Part shown: in pieces, positions 32,342 through 43,565 of the stretch
Numbering within the stretch: position 1 is the first letter of the stretch
How the letters are laid out: every line of letters starts with the position of its first letter
Source: Stagonosporopsis chrysanthemi
Lineage: Eukaryota > Ascomycota > Dothideomycetes > Pleosporales > Didymellaceae
Assembly (NCBI GenBank): GCA_022560025.1
Contig: JAFISE010000006.1
Coordinates: 62,001-126,000, forward strand
DNA length: 64,000 bases
Direction: 5' to 3'
The notes under the pieces: model-generated
The model's database searches: none
Told to the model about the DNA's origin: nothing
What the model saw: the letters and a program-made list of their open reading frames with translations, nothing else
Position numbers and translations under genes: made by a program

Positions 32342-33930
32342 ATGGGGTTCCGCCTGTTTGTACCGTCTGGTGTGTTTCAAGCCTTTGCATGCTGGCGTTT
32401 GGCCTGAGCTGACCCCTCCCAGGCGAAGGACAACACGACCTCGTCCCCAAGAGACCGGATTCCCTCGGCGCAACTGCAACGCTCCAGTGCTCTGTCCTCA
32501 GCTCGACCGCTGCCGCCGCCGCATACACGTCTTTTGCTACGCGATACGGCCACCATGTAACTCCAGGCTATACCCTCTCCCGCCCAGCCCTCTTCATACG
32601 GTCGTCGGCGAAGCTTGGATTCTGGGCTGGCGTGTTGGGCGTAGCGGCAGACTGGTACTACAACGCGCGGGTCACGTCGGTTGTGCTTTCGCAGCAGCGC
32701 CAGGAGGTTGCACCTTGGAAGCTGTATGGGAAGGTGAAGGATCTTACGTTAGATGATGCGTGTCTGGTCGGCGCTGGACTGGGGCTTGCCGCCTCGATAC
32801 CTGCCCTCCTCATACGCAGGCTAGTGATCCCGCGCTGGACGCGATGCGCGGGCCTAACCAACGCTGGAGCGTGTGCAGGCATTATTGGTGGACATGGCTA
32901 TCTGCAATACACAGGCGAGCGACAGAAGGCCTACGCGCGCCTCGATCGACGGCTAGAGCGGCGCTCAATCGCTTTCTGGGACCTGTGTTGGAACAAGCGA
33001 GCTATGTCAGCGTTGAATCCTCTGGTTCAGATGTACGTCCGGCACAACGCGTTGCTGTACGCACAACAGCTTCCAGACTCGGCGTTCGACCAGGCCGACG
33101 AGTACGATACTGGCGACGTTGAATCTCGAGACTACGATCCAGACGTAAGCAGCACGGATCCTGCCACTGTCCACTTCCAGTCTTACTACGCACCGCCATT
33201 CGACTATCTAGAAGACCTCAAGCGATTTCACGTGCAAGCCACGCACGAGAAGATCGAGGAGCACGAAGCCGAGATCGCCGCCCTGCTCAAAGAAGCCGAG
33301 TTCATCCTCCACATCGCCGCGCACAGAGAATACGCGTACTGCCGCCTCCGCGACGCCGACGACGAAGAGCGGCGCCAACGCCTCGAAGAGCTCCAGCTCC
33401 TGCAAACCACATACAACAAGCTCCGCAGCGCGGCCGAGCAGCTCGAGTCCAGACTCATCGTCTGGCGCATGGCGCTGCAGCACAAAGCCATTGTGGACTC
33501 GCCCGCCGCATCTACAGCCCCCGTCTCAGCCTGGCTGCCGCCGACGCGCCACGACTTCTCGACGCACGACCCGGCGCTGTCGCTGCGCGAGCTGGCGCAG
33601 ACGCAGGAGTCGCTCGACGCCGACATCAGCGTCTTTGAGGAGGCTGTGGCGCGTCCCGAGTTTTCGCAGCAGATCAAGGAGCGGCGCAGGCTGGATATCG
33701 AGGACGGGCGGTCGCTGCTGCGCGTCACGGACAGGATCATCTGGGAGTTTGAGAAGATGCAGGATGCTGCGCGGAGGAAGCGGGGGGTGGAGCAGAGCGC
33801 ATCTGCCGGCCGTGTCAGGGGGCAGAAGGTTGTTGCTGAGCCGGTGGGTGCTCGTGTGGATGGCGCTGCTGCTGCTGCTGCTGCTGCTGCGAAGTCGTCT
33901 GAGGGAAGTTTGGAAATCGGCAAGTCGTGA
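32342..33930 (+). CDS. Hypothetical membrane and coiled-coil protein
   Basis: Exons 32342-32369 and 32423-33930 (53-nt intron, GTGTGT...TCCCAG, GCTGAC branch); 511 residues. The tiny first exon (MGFRLFVPSG) was chosen because exon 2 has no early in-frame ATG and the phases fit. Likely membrane segments are 'LGFWAGVLGVAADWYY', 'LVGAGLGLAASIPALLI' and 'GLTNAGACAGIIGGHGYL', all within the first 190 residues. After an acidic linker comes a long charged coiled coil (about 285-460: 'EKIEEHEAEIAALLKEAEF', 'RRQRLEELQLLQTTYNKL'). The tail holds a run of alanines encoded by (GCT)9. Two or three membrane passes followed by a coiled coil would suit an organelle membrane tether, but that is only inference. 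No family recognised. Confidence 0.65.
33862..33891 (+). repeat. (GCT)n trinucleotide repeat, poly-Ala
   Basis: Nine GCT codons within the 3' end of the membrane/coiled-coil gene. Confidence 0.9.
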
Positions 33931-34024
33931 TACCCATATACCATGTTGATGAATAGACTAAGCTACCTCAAGACACACCCGCTCGCTGTGACTTTGCTGC
34001 TGTTTACACACACGACTTTGGGCC

Positions 34025-34933
34025 TCAGTCCCACTCCCACTTCCGCGCCTCCACCATCCCTCGCTCCGCCACTTCGCTGCTAGATTCGTACCCCTTGTCT
34101 GAGTTGCAGTGACACTCACAAGCACACCCACCCGCAACATCGTGTGCGCGGTCGTCCTCCACGTTCCTCTTACGCGTCCCGAGTGCCAGGCTGAACGCCG
34201 ATACAAACTCTCCACCACTCTCTCCAGCTCCTCTAACCCCCTGCTCGCGCATACTACGCAACCGAAACGAAGAGTATCCCTCACGCGCACTGACGCGCTT
34301 CACAGCAGCGGGCTCTTCTGGCCCAACGGCAGCAGTGATAGTAGAAGTGGTGGTGGTGGTGGTGGTGGCAAGAGCAGCAGTCCGTCCCTCCTCCAAATAC
34401 AGCATGCCTCTCGGAAAAAAGGAGCAGTCCACAGGTATCCACTCATCCTTCTCATCCGTCGCAAACGGCATCGGAAGCGCCCAGTCCATGGCAACCCAAA
34501 GCGAATCTTTAGACAAGGACCCGCAGTCCCCCGGCTTCCACAGCGCACACGCACCCAGCACGTCCTGCCCTCCAGCGTTCCGCCGCCTCGCTCTCGCTTT
34601 GCACCCGCGCGCCTCGGCCGCGACCAGGACCTCGGCGTCCTGCAGCGTCAGAGGCACGGCGGGGATGTACTCGTCGAAGTCGTCGTCTGCTCGCTTTTCA
34701 CCCTCGAGCAGCGCCATCGGAACGCGAGGAATGTATCTGCGCTCCCACCTGTCGCAGGTGTCGTCGGTGGCAGTCTGTCCTCGCACCTCAATTGGTGGCG
34801 TTGGGGGCGGGCTGGGGAGCTGAGTGGCTGGGTGAGTCGTGGGGGGTTCCGGGGTGTGCAGGCTGTGGCGCGTTGGCGGGGACGATGGCCACGCGGTAGC
34901 TGGTGAAAGTTGTGAAAGTGTGTGAGTAAACAT
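34025..34933 (-). CDS. Hypothetical protein with repeated IP motifs
   Basis: Intronless frame of 302 residues, convergent to the preceding gene (94 bp). The N-terminus is Pro/Thr-rich. Three related short blocks occur: RYIPRVPMALLEGEK, EYIPAVPLTLQDAEV and EWIPVDCSFFPRGMLYLEEG, each an aromatic-Ile-Pro start followed by a hydrophobic patch and acidic residues. A Thr run (encoded by an ACC repeat) follows the third. The C-terminus has a Cys/His cluster, 'GGCACECHCNSDKGYESSS'. No enzyme motif, signal peptide or membrane helix is visible. The frame has coding-like composition, but no family is recognised. Confidence 0.55.
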   Translation of the reverse strand: MFTHTLSQLSPATAWPSSPPTRHSLHTPEPPTTHPATQLPSPPPTPPIEVRGQTATDDTCDRWERRYIPRVPMALLEGEKRADDDFDEYIPAVPLTLQDAEVLVAAEARGCKARARRRNAGGQDVLGACALWKPGDCGSLSKDSLWVAMDWALPMPFATDEKDEWIPVDCSFFPRGMLYLEEGRTAALATTTTTTTSTITAAVGPEEPAAVKRVSAREGYSSFRLRSMREQGVRGAGESGGEFVSAFSLALGTRKRNVEDDRAHDVAGGCACECHCNSDKGYESSSEVAERGMVEARKWEWD

Positions 34934-35305
34934 ATTGATGGTAGTGTGAGGTTGTGATGGGATGGTTGGAAGTGGGATTGGAAGTGGAAGGGAGCAGAAA
35001 GTGGGCAGGAGATGATGATCAATACATGCAGGTAGTAACGATCTGGTAACTGTCTGGAGAAGAAAGGGTAATTACAACCCACGGCAGCGTACTGAGAAGC
35101 GAATTCGTTTGTATGTAATGCCGTTATGCTTTTGGTCCGGTTCACGCAAAGGACGGCTCGCAGACCTTGTGACCAGAAGATTGATATTATTTACCGCTCA
35201 ATTGCTTGCGAATAACTGACAGCTGTAGTGCACGTGTACATTCTACTCAGATCTTGGAGAAACGAGTGCGAGACCATACGTTAAAGAACCAGAAAGAATG
35301 AGCCT
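34934..35305. other. Intergenic, nothing recognised
   Basis: 372 bp upstream of the hypothetical gene (-) and downstream of the next - strand gene. Confidence 0.5.
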
Positions 35306-36136
35306 CTAGCTAGCATCCTGCTGCTTGGTGGCAAAGCGTCCTGTCCACGGCTTCTTCCAATCTGGCAGCATATTTGACTGCCCGAGGCTCTCCTGTCTCA
35401 GATCATCCGCAGGAAGGGCAGATAACACCATTGACTCGCGCCCGCGGTCAGCGCGGCCTGCTTCTGGGAGCGAGAACGACTGCCATGCCAAGTGCTGGGC
35501 GTACTCAGTCTGTGTCGCTTGTATGTTACGACACAGCTGCACATGTGCCAAGCGAGCCTCTTTCAAGTCCTTGCCGCGAGTGCTTAACGGTACCGCCAGA
35601 TCGAAAGGGGTGAATGGATCGGACAAACCTTCATTCGGAACGCCCCTGATATGCTGTGGGGTATCCATGAGTGGGAACTGCTGCAGCAGATTCGTCAGCC
35701 GTGGAGAATTATCGATCATTGGCTTGGTGAAGCTCGGTTGCACTGTTGCATTCGGATCAGGATAGTGTCGCATCAGTTTGAGTGGGTATGCATTCTTCGT
35801 CTCAGTCAATTTTGGATAAGGCCGCTGGAGCTTCGGTTTCCAGCGTTCAGCGTCAGCCCTGTGCCTCTTGAGCGTTCTCTCCTTTCCGGGAGTGATCTGT
35901 TCCAGTGGTATGGTGAGCTTGAGAGCCATGGTGGCTGCCCCTCCCACACTTGATGGTGGTGTTGGTGGGTATTCTGCATCGGGGATCGTGAGACGAAGTC
36001 TGGGTCGTGAGTCTGCTCGTGGAAGGGTGCAATGGCGCTTCGCAGGGCCAGTATTGCGTGTACTGCAGTCATCTGAGCTTGCTCCATCGTCAGGCGACCG
36101 ACGTTTGCGTGGCGAGACTGGTGTAGGTTGTGTCAT
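35306..36136 (-). CDS. Hypothetical, probably nuclear protein
   Basis: Intronless. From ATG 36136 (MTQPTPVSPRKRRSPDD) it gives 276 residues. The frame stays open to an ATG at 36544 (412 residues), but the extra part reads like leader sequence (Ser/His-rich) so I prefer the shorter start. A basic stretch, SPRKRR, near the N-terminus could be a nuclear-localisation signal. The middle holds 'LRLTIPDAEYPPTPPSS', a near-repeat 'LKLTIPLEQITPGKERTLKRHR', and a conserved-looking 'RPYPKLTETKNAYPLKLMRHYP'. The C-terminus is 'LPDWKKPWTGRFATKQQD'. No enzymatic or DNA-binding domain was recognised. Confidence 0.55.
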   Translation of the reverse strand: MTQPTPVSPRKRRSPDDGASSDDCSTRNTGPAKRHCTLPRADSRPRLRLTIPDAEYPPTPPSSVGGAATMALKLTIPLEQITPGKERTLKRHRADAERWKPKLQRPYPKLTETKNAYPLKLMRHYPDPNATVQPSFTKPMIDNSPRLTNLLQQFPLMDTPQHIRGVPNEGLSDPFTPFDLAVPLSTRGKDLKEARLAHVQLCRNIQATQTEYAQHLAWQSFSLPEAGRADRGRESMVLSALPADDLRQESLGQSNMLPDWKKPWTGRFATKQQDAS

Positions 36137-36544
36137 GTTGCTATCGTGAGAACGTGATGCTCCTTCCAGACGATTGAGGCTTAGAAAACGATCGCCTATT
36201 GGCTGCAGTGATGAGCGTGAAGGCGACGAATGCTGCTGTAGATGTCTATATAGTAGTCCGGACTGTGGAGTTGCAATGAGAACGCTGCCCAGTCCCTCGT
36301 GGTTGTAGATAGTGTGGAAACTCACCGAAGTGGAGAGCAAAGTTGCCACGAAGTGAGTGAGAGCGTTTGAGGCGTGTCGTGCTGTGGAGGTAAGTCGCGC
36401 TACACTAGGTATTAATGAGAGTCTTGGGTGGTGTTGGTGTATTAAAGAAGACAGAGCGAACGCTTCACTGGTGCTAGCGGGTCTTGCCTGTTGCGGATGG
36501 CAAGCAAGACAGCCACGAGGCGAGTGATCGTGACTGGAAAGCAC

Positions 36545-37073
36545 AGTCGTAGGTTGAAATCAGATAACAAAGGCTTTGTGACGTTCCTTGTCACTGGCAG
36601 CTATGCACAGAGCACACAGTGCGGCGTTATTTCGTGAAAGACAAGACAATGAAACTAGTGATGTCTTCGGTGAAGTTTGTGGTTTTGCGCCTCTCACTAA
36701 GTAAGCCTATTGGCTCACAAAAGCAGTGATGAGGAAGATTGTTCACTGTGAAAGTTTTAGTAGGGCTCGGCTGATGTTGCCTGCTACGTACCTGCTCATG
36801 TGCTCTGCGAAGTTGATCGCGATGCTCGCGCGTAGAACACCAATGCAGTATACAAGCAGAGAAAAAAAAAATGCAATATCATGAGTCTTATTCAAGACCC
36901 CGAACGCGAGCTCAGTCGCGATGTGAAATAATCTCAGGTCACTCCAACGCTCCAAGACCATATGGCAGCGCAAACGACGACCAACACCAACGCCACGCTG
37001 AACAATGCTATGCAAAAAAAAAAAAAAAAAAAGCCCCCAATAAAACACCGAGACGTCGCAACACACCACACGC
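36545..37073. other. Intergenic, contains an A19 tract
   Basis: Spacer between two - strand genes. An uninterrupted A run at 37014-37032 (T-run in the 3' flank of the gene to the right) and a shorter one at about 36861-36869. No gene recognised. Confidence 0.55.
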
Positions 37074-39631
37074 CTAGCGCCGCAGAATCTCATCCTCAGC
37101 CATGCTCCACTCCCAACTGTCTTCTTCATGCACCTGCTGCTGTTGTATTCGAGTTGCCTGCGTGTGCGCAGCGCCCGCATACCCAGCCTGCGCATACGCA
37201 GCATGAGCAGCATTCTCATACGGGGCTCTGCTCAATCCTCTCGCGGTGATGCCAGACCCCAAGCTCCAAAGCACAGACCATATCCAAGAGAATAGAGAAA
37301 CTATGGGTGTAACGATGGGTTTCGACCAGCTTTTGAACAATGCGCGATATATGAGTGTAGGGATAACGCGGCCGCGTCTTGGTGCATAAAAATTGACGGC
37401 AAAAAGGTAGGGTGAGTAGCTCGCGTATTCTGGGTGGCAGTAAATCTCACTGGTGTTCTGGTCAGCGCGGCTCAGTTTGCAGGCTGAGAGAAGTGGAAGA
37501 GGTAGACTGACAGACTCTAGTCCAGAGATAGCAGGATGAAGATCGGAAGAGAAAGCACGTACCAAGCGACAGTTTCGCTCGCCCAATAGATGAAGGACAC
37601 TGTTAGCAGGATACCGAACAGGGTAACGCCGCCCCAGATCTTCAGAGGGCTATTTCCTGCTTGCCGTTGCGTCTTGATACGCTCGTCCCAGAAGAAACTA
37701 CGGAACCATAGCCATGGCGAGAATTCGGTGATGATGTTGCGAACGATGATAACCGGCTCGCCCGGTTTTCTGGATTGGCTATGCTCCATCAATGTTTCCA
37801 GTCTTCTCATACCGCGGCCAACGTCGCGGACATTCGTCTCCGTAGCCCGCAGATGCTCACGGAGGCGATGTATGTGCAGCGTCTCAGCATGGCGCTCACG
37901 CTCCGCTTCGCTTCGAGGCGCACTCGTGGGCAGGGCCAGACCCTGCAGCGTATCTTCTTCGACTCCGTCTTCGGGAACGGGGCCTAGCAGCTCTTCGAGT
38001 GAGTGCATAGTGTCGTCGCCGTAGTCGTGGTGAGCCCTGGCTTCTTGCACAAGAGCGTGGAGGGCCGAGCTTGGGAGCTGTGGGCGAGGTACCGAGCGTG
38101 GAGCGTAGTCTGGCGACGACTCGACTGTGGTCTGCTCCTGTTCTGCAGGTGCTTCTTTTGACGAAGGCGGCGGGGGGCGAGGCTCGCTAGCACCGTGCTG
38201 CTTTGGCGATTGCGAGCGTGGTCGTGGCAGATGGACTGGCTTGTGGGCGGTTCGAGGGCCCGGCGTGTCGACCCACCCGCCCATGACGTGTGGTGTTCTG
38301 GGATTGCGGACAGGCTGCTCTGTTGGCATGGGTGTCGCATCCACGTCTGGTGGCGGGGCCGGCGCCGATGAAGGCACGTCTGGCGTAGTTCCATTGTGTG
38401 GTGTGTCGTGGCGCTGTTCGCGCTGGGGCTGCTCCTGCTGCTGTGCGGTCGACGTTGCAGGCATGTCCTTTGCTGCGTCGTGCGTTGCTTGTGGTGGAGT
38501 GTGTGAGGAGTCGGCGACGGTGGCGGCGGCGGCGGCGGCGGCGGTCTGGGACGAGCTCTGTGGCAGCAGCTCGGCGTGCGGTCGCGGCGGTGCTGTGGCC
38601 TTGGGGCTGGGCGTGTTGGATGCGCGGGCAAGCCGGCGCAGGAGGTCCTGAGAGTCGGAGCGGCGGCTGGTGAAGGGGCGGGCAGCTTGGCGCTCTGCGC
38701 TGGCCACGACGTCGCGGGCCACGACGCCCAGGGTCTCGACACTCTTGGTGTAGACGGCGATGGGCGAGTTCTCCTTGCCGAGGTCGGGCTGCGACTTGGT
38801 GAGCGACTGCCACGAGTCGGTGCGCCTGCGCAGGCTGCGGGCGGGCGAGGGCTCCCTGATCCTGTCCAGGCGGGTCGTGGCCAGGCGCTGCTCGCGCAGG
38901 CTGTCCGTCTCGCGCTCGCGCAGGCTCTCCATCTCGCGCTCGCGGATGTCGTCCAGGCGGGTGCTGCGCGGCAGGTACGGCGTCGACACCAGCATCGAGG
39001 CCTCATTCATGTCAAAGGTCAGGTCCAGCTCGCCCGTGCTGTCCTGCCGCGCTGCGCTCTTGTGCGAGAGCGGGCTGGCCATGGCCTCCGCCCGCGGCGG
39101 CGCGGGCGTCTGTCGCGGCGGCTCGTCGCGCGTGATGGAGCGCATCCAGTCCCTGCTCGTGCGGCCCTTTCGTCCCCAGCCCGCGGGCGCGTGGATGGCC
39201 GGGTCGGAGCGCGTCGACCCGTTGCTGCTGGGCGGGCTCCTGACGCCCTTGACGGCCGCGTAGCTGTGCGCGTCGTTGCGCGCGAGGTTGTCCATGGTCA
39301 GCCCGACGCGCGGATGCGTGCGCGCCTTGCGGAACGCCTGCTCTCGGCCCTGCAGTCGCCGCCGCTCCTCGCGCGCTTTTGCAATCATGAACCGCTCAAA
39401 GTCGTCGTCGCCCGAGAGCGACGTCAGGCCCGACACGGCCGAGTCCGAGTGGTGCACATCGTCGTGCGTGGGGTCCGCCATGTCGACGCTTCCATCGGCC
39501 GCCGGGGTTGTCGAGTTCGCCGTTGCCGTTGCCGTTGTGGTTGCGGTCGAGGACGCGATGCGGGCGTAGCGCGTGCTTGGGATGTTTGCCGACAGCGCGG
39601 GGACTGGCTGGAGGGGCCGCCGCGAGCTCAT
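37074..39631 (-). CDS. Uncharacterised long disordered protein with C-terminal membrane segments
   Basis: Exons 37563-39631 and 37074-37449 (113-nt intron, GTACGT...CACCAG); 814 residues from the ATG at 39631. After a Thr/Ala-rich start there is a conserved-looking block with 'DDFERFMIAKAREERRRLQGR' and 'APAGWGRKGRTSRDWMRSI'. Then come about 400 disordered residues rich in Arg/Ser/Pro/Ala/Gln, including heptad-like RERE repeats and an alanine run encoded by GGC/GCC repeats (38522-38545). The C-terminal part holds a short coiled coil ('HIHRLREHLRATETNVRDVG'), a membrane helix pair around 'GGVTLFGILLTVSFIYW', another hydrophobic segment 'IVSLFSWIWSVLWSLGSGI' and a Gln/acidic tail. The layout resembles nuclear-envelope or spindle-pole anchored proteins, but I cannot name a family. 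Confidence 0.65.
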
Positions 39632-39979
39632 GAGCGCGCAGTGGCAGTGGCAGGGGCAGTGGCAGGGGACAGTAACTGCGACAGCGACACTTTGCGACAA
39701 AACATCAAAACATGTCACTTGATTGCGCTTCAGATGGCGAGTCGTAAGTGCTTTGCATTGCCGCCATGGAAGCCGCACTCCTCGGTGCACGTTTGCGTTT
39801 GCGTCCCTGATTCGTTGGCTCACTCGGGCGCGTCCGCGTCGCGGCTTTCACCACAAACGTGCCGCTGATCTCTCCATACTACCACATGCAAACACTACGT
39901 TTCACACGTGAAAACATCATGGCCTCGGGCACGCCAGAACGTCAGTTGTTGTCTCTCAACGTCATTCATCATGGTATCT
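39632..39979. other. Intergenic spacer
   Basis: 348 bp between two - strand genes. The first 60 bp contain TGGCAGTGGCAGGGGCAGTGGCAGGGG, a short imperfect direct repeat in the leader of the gene to the left. Confidence 0.5.
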
Positions 39980-42613
39980 TCATGGTTCTTGGTCGTCAAT
40001 TGCCTTCATCCTCCGCTCCACCATCTCAGCATCGGCGTTGCCGTGCTCGTCCCTCCAGGCCTTGAGCACCACCTCTCGCATGATCCGACGAGGCGCTCTT
40101 TTCCCTGTAAACAACTCAAACTGCGCAAACGCTTGCTCTGGCAGCCAGTCCAGCCCGTCCATAAAAGTCCACAGTCGAGACGGCTCCTCGCGAATCTGGT
40201 TCATCAGAGGCGTGTTGAGCGTCCTGTATGCCAGCTCCATCACTACCCCTCCTGTCGGACTCTTCAACCACTGCTCGGGCAGCGTAAAGTGCGGTGCAGG
40301 ATTGTCGTCTATCGGATCCGCCGGAATGCACGAGAGGATAATGGTCGGCAGACGGAATCCTTCTGGCCATGCCTCATCTCGAGACTTCATCGTGTGGAAC
40401 ATGGGTTGCGAGCCCTGTACCGTGGCTGATGGCACCAGACTCGCTCCAGCCGACGACGACACGAGACGAGTGAAGTGCACCACCAAGTCTTCCGCCTTGT
40501 CCAATGTTCGGTTGAACACGACAATGTTCTTCACCCCCAACTGTAACAGTGCATACACCGAACTTCTCGCCATGCCACCCGCCCCGACCACCAAGGCGCA
40601 CGTTGTCGGCCGCACCGCGTTTGCAGGAGACAAGCCTCGCCGAATGCACGATCGAATGCCGATCCATTCCGTGTTGTCGCCGTGTAGTGCCTGCACAGCT
40701 CCCGACTGACATCGTTCCTGGAAGAGCTCCAGGTCGCCAGGTACACTGCCGTCGCCATTGAGGTGTCGCACCGGAATCAGCGTGTTCACAGCGCCAATAG
40801 CCCTTGCGTGCTGGCTGAGTGAATCTGCAAGCGAAATCACTTCGATCTTGAATGGCTGGATCACAATGCACCCTCCGAAATTCGGATCGTGCACAAACTC
40901 TTGCAGGCTCTTCAGCGTCGACGTCTGCACACATTTGAACTCATGCGGCATCCCACAAGCCGCGTACCCAGCATTGTGCATGGCTGGCGACAAACTGTAC
41001 TGCGTCCTTGCGCCAATCAGATGAATCTTCATCATGTCAAATGTGAAAGTCGAGTAGAGTGCTTGCGTCACTTCCCGCGCTGTGAGCCACGATGTCTCCG
41101 GGTTGTGTTTGCATCTTGCTTCAAAGTCGGGCTTGTCTCGTACGTTTTCCGGTAGGACGGACGTGAGGTGCTTGTTGAAACACGTGGACCGACGCCCCGC
41201 TCGTCCTATGTTGTGGCAAATCAACGGGACTGTACTATTTCTCGCGTGGATCTTCGACCTCAAGTGGTGCACCGAAGCATCGTCGTCAACAGAGTTCGCG
41301 GGTCGCGTAAAGCGGACAACATCGCAGCCTAGTCGCACTGCAGTCTCGTAGTAGTTCCCCCATGAGCGGTGATCCCAACTCTTATCTGCATGCAAGTGCC
41401 CTATGATTTTCGATTTGCCTCGGGAACCGATGAGCTCCGCCACCGTCTCAGCTCCAATGGCAAGGTCGATGGATGTGAACTCCGGTGCCATTCGTAGACC
41501 ATGCCGTACGTGCTCGAGATACGATCCTCGACTATAGTCCTTCGATGCTGAAGGCAACACGTGGTAGATTATGGGTACAACTGTGCTGCGTCGTATCTTC
41601 GAGATACAGTTGCTGATGTCGTCTGCTCGCTCTGTTCGTAGTCGCTGGCTGTGAGGATCAAGCTCTGTAGGGTCAACAACCACCTCGAAAGCGTCCGACC
41701 CAAACTCAAGACTCTGAATGTCCACATCTTCTGCCAACAGGTCGGATAGCGGCACCTGAACAGCACATGTGTACTTTCTCAATTCGGTGGCCACGTCTGA
41801 TAATGGATATCCTGGTTCCAGCGGAGGATTCGCGTTACCAACAGGCCCATCCGCTGTGTCGCGGGTCAAGATAAGGGACAAGAACTTTAAAAACGTGCGT
41901 TGAGCCCGTTTTAGCGTGAGAAAGGCCGGGGCAATTGGTTGGTCTGATGGCGAGCTGGATCGAGCAGGCGCGTGTTCTGATATGTTGCAGAACTCGTAAT
42001 TTGAACAGCGTCGAAGGATAGGCGCACTGAACGCCAGCATGTCCCTTAAACGTCGGAGCTCAACTCCTCCCAGATATTCATGTATGCTGTGCAGATCTCG
42101 CACAATGTGAACAATAGGATGTGTCGCGGCAAACTCTTGCATAAGCAACTGCCCGTTTCTTTCCAAGGAGCCACCGTTGCATACTATGATAGCTCCCTTG
42201 TCATGCACCCGGAGAGCAGTTCGCAAGAGCTCCTCTTGCCGCAAATTGTGGTTCGAGGCACCGAATTGTTTGCGGTATTTGGCGGTGGAGAAGCCTGTTG
42301 CTTCTTGAAAAAGGTCGTCAATGTCAACCACACGGCGGCGACAAGCCATGGACGCTATAACCGCCAGGGTCGACTTGCCGGTACCGCGCATACCAATGAG
42401 GACAACGGATGAATCTGGCTCGAAGACGCGGCGGATTTCGCTGGGTGGTGAAGTTGGCACCGGCGTATGGCGTGGTGTAGAGCGGGCGCTGGAAGTCATC
42501 GATGTCACTGTATCCGGTCAGCGCCTGTGGACGCTGTGACAAGCTCGCCGCTACTCACATGATTCCTCAAAGTTTGGCCTCATGCGCTGGCGCGAGTAGA
42601 GGCCTCCAGGCAT
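39980..42613 (-). CDS. qutR: Quinate pathway repressor protein (AROM-derived, QutR/QA-1S family)
   Basis: Exons 42559-42613 and 39980-42507 (51-nt intron, GTGAGT...ATACAG, CTGAC branch); 860 residues (A. nidulans QutR about 930). The protein is homologous to the last three domains of the AROM polypeptide and represses quinate-utilisation genes by holding the QutA activator. Domains: shikimate-kinase-like with P-loop GMRGTGKST (about 57-65); type-I dehydroquinase-like, 'KIIGHLHADKSW' and 'GCDVVRFTRPANS'; shikimate-dehydrogenase-like starting at 'KIHLIGARTQYSLSPAMHN', with 'VVGAGGMARSSVYALLQLG'. In the dehydroquinase part the usual Schiff-base Lys position seems to be Arg (VVR instead of VVK), consistent with a non-enzymatic regulator. 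The first exon (MPGGLYSRQRMRPNFEES) was added because exon 2 lacks a suitable early ATG. It is divergent from qutA, 952 bp away. Confidence 0.9.
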
Positions 42614-43565
42614 GTTCACGTCCTGCAACGTTGATAGCGCACTTGTGGGGGAACGGCTATCCTCGCTCATGGCGGCGAAGGACCTCTTCATTCCTACGGC
42701 AACAGAAGCCATGGCGAGGATTCAGGGACTTCGTCGAGTCCCAGAGACAATCTTTCTGGTAGAGCAAGGGCTTCGAGAGCCCAAGAGGTCGTCGTGGGCT
42801 CTGGCTGACTGCAATGATTCTAGCGGGATGCTCGGTACTTCTTTTACGCGCGATCTGCTGGCCGGCTAATGGGAGAGCGTAGTACAGAACATTGGTTTCG
42901 AAAGGCGACTGCGCTGAAATTGATTCGGGGGGTGCTTCAGTCTGGCAGATTGGGATACAGCTTCCGTGTCGCAGGTGTGATAGGCGCAAGTGTTAACACT
43001 GCCATCGCACGAGATGCCGTATGGAAGCGAAAGGCGAGTCTTGGTGGAGGAGCGAGCCATCGCGCTTCGGATGAGACTTCTTCCCCGCACTCGCGCCTTC
43101 TCCAGACATGCGCGCCGAGGCAGCGCAGCTCTCCGTCGAAAGCTAGCCACAGCAAAACCCACTCCTCCATCATCAATTACTACAGCGCATCAGGTGTGGT
43201 ATCAGAGCCAGGGCGATACGAACGTTTGAGGTGTGAGAGCTATCGTAGGTTGTGCACGCCGTCAGGATCCATCCAGGGTCAGCTAACTGAGATCCAGCAG
43301 AGCACAGATGCAACAGCGAAATCTCTTATCCTTCCTCTGGACGATACCTTACTGATCTGAGTCTCCGGAAGAACTTCGTACCTCACAATCTCCATGCCCC
43401 TGTATAGGCCTTAGGAACCTATGCTTGTTGGTAGCTGTAGTTGGAGTCTCGTGACGTATCCTGGAAGAGCCTCTCCAGAGTCCTACACCACGTCTACCAA
43501 CCTGCGCGTTTAATCTGGAATAAGCTGGTTACATCAGCAAGTACAGGAGCTATAGGACGGCGCTC
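42614..43565. promoter_or_regulatory. Divergent qutR-qutA control region
   Basis: 952 bp between the two start codons. I looked for the QutA/QA-1F 16-mer (GGRTAARYRYTTATCC) and found only a half-match TTATCC at 43326-43331. No full site seen. Confidence 0.6.

Noticed and set aside
38576..39868. 430-residue open frame on the + strand
   Set aside because: Antisense to the long disordered protein; Arg/Ala/Gly-rich shadow.
43326..43331. QutA binding site between qutR and qutA
   Set aside because: Only the TTATCC half is present; the left half does not match the consensus.
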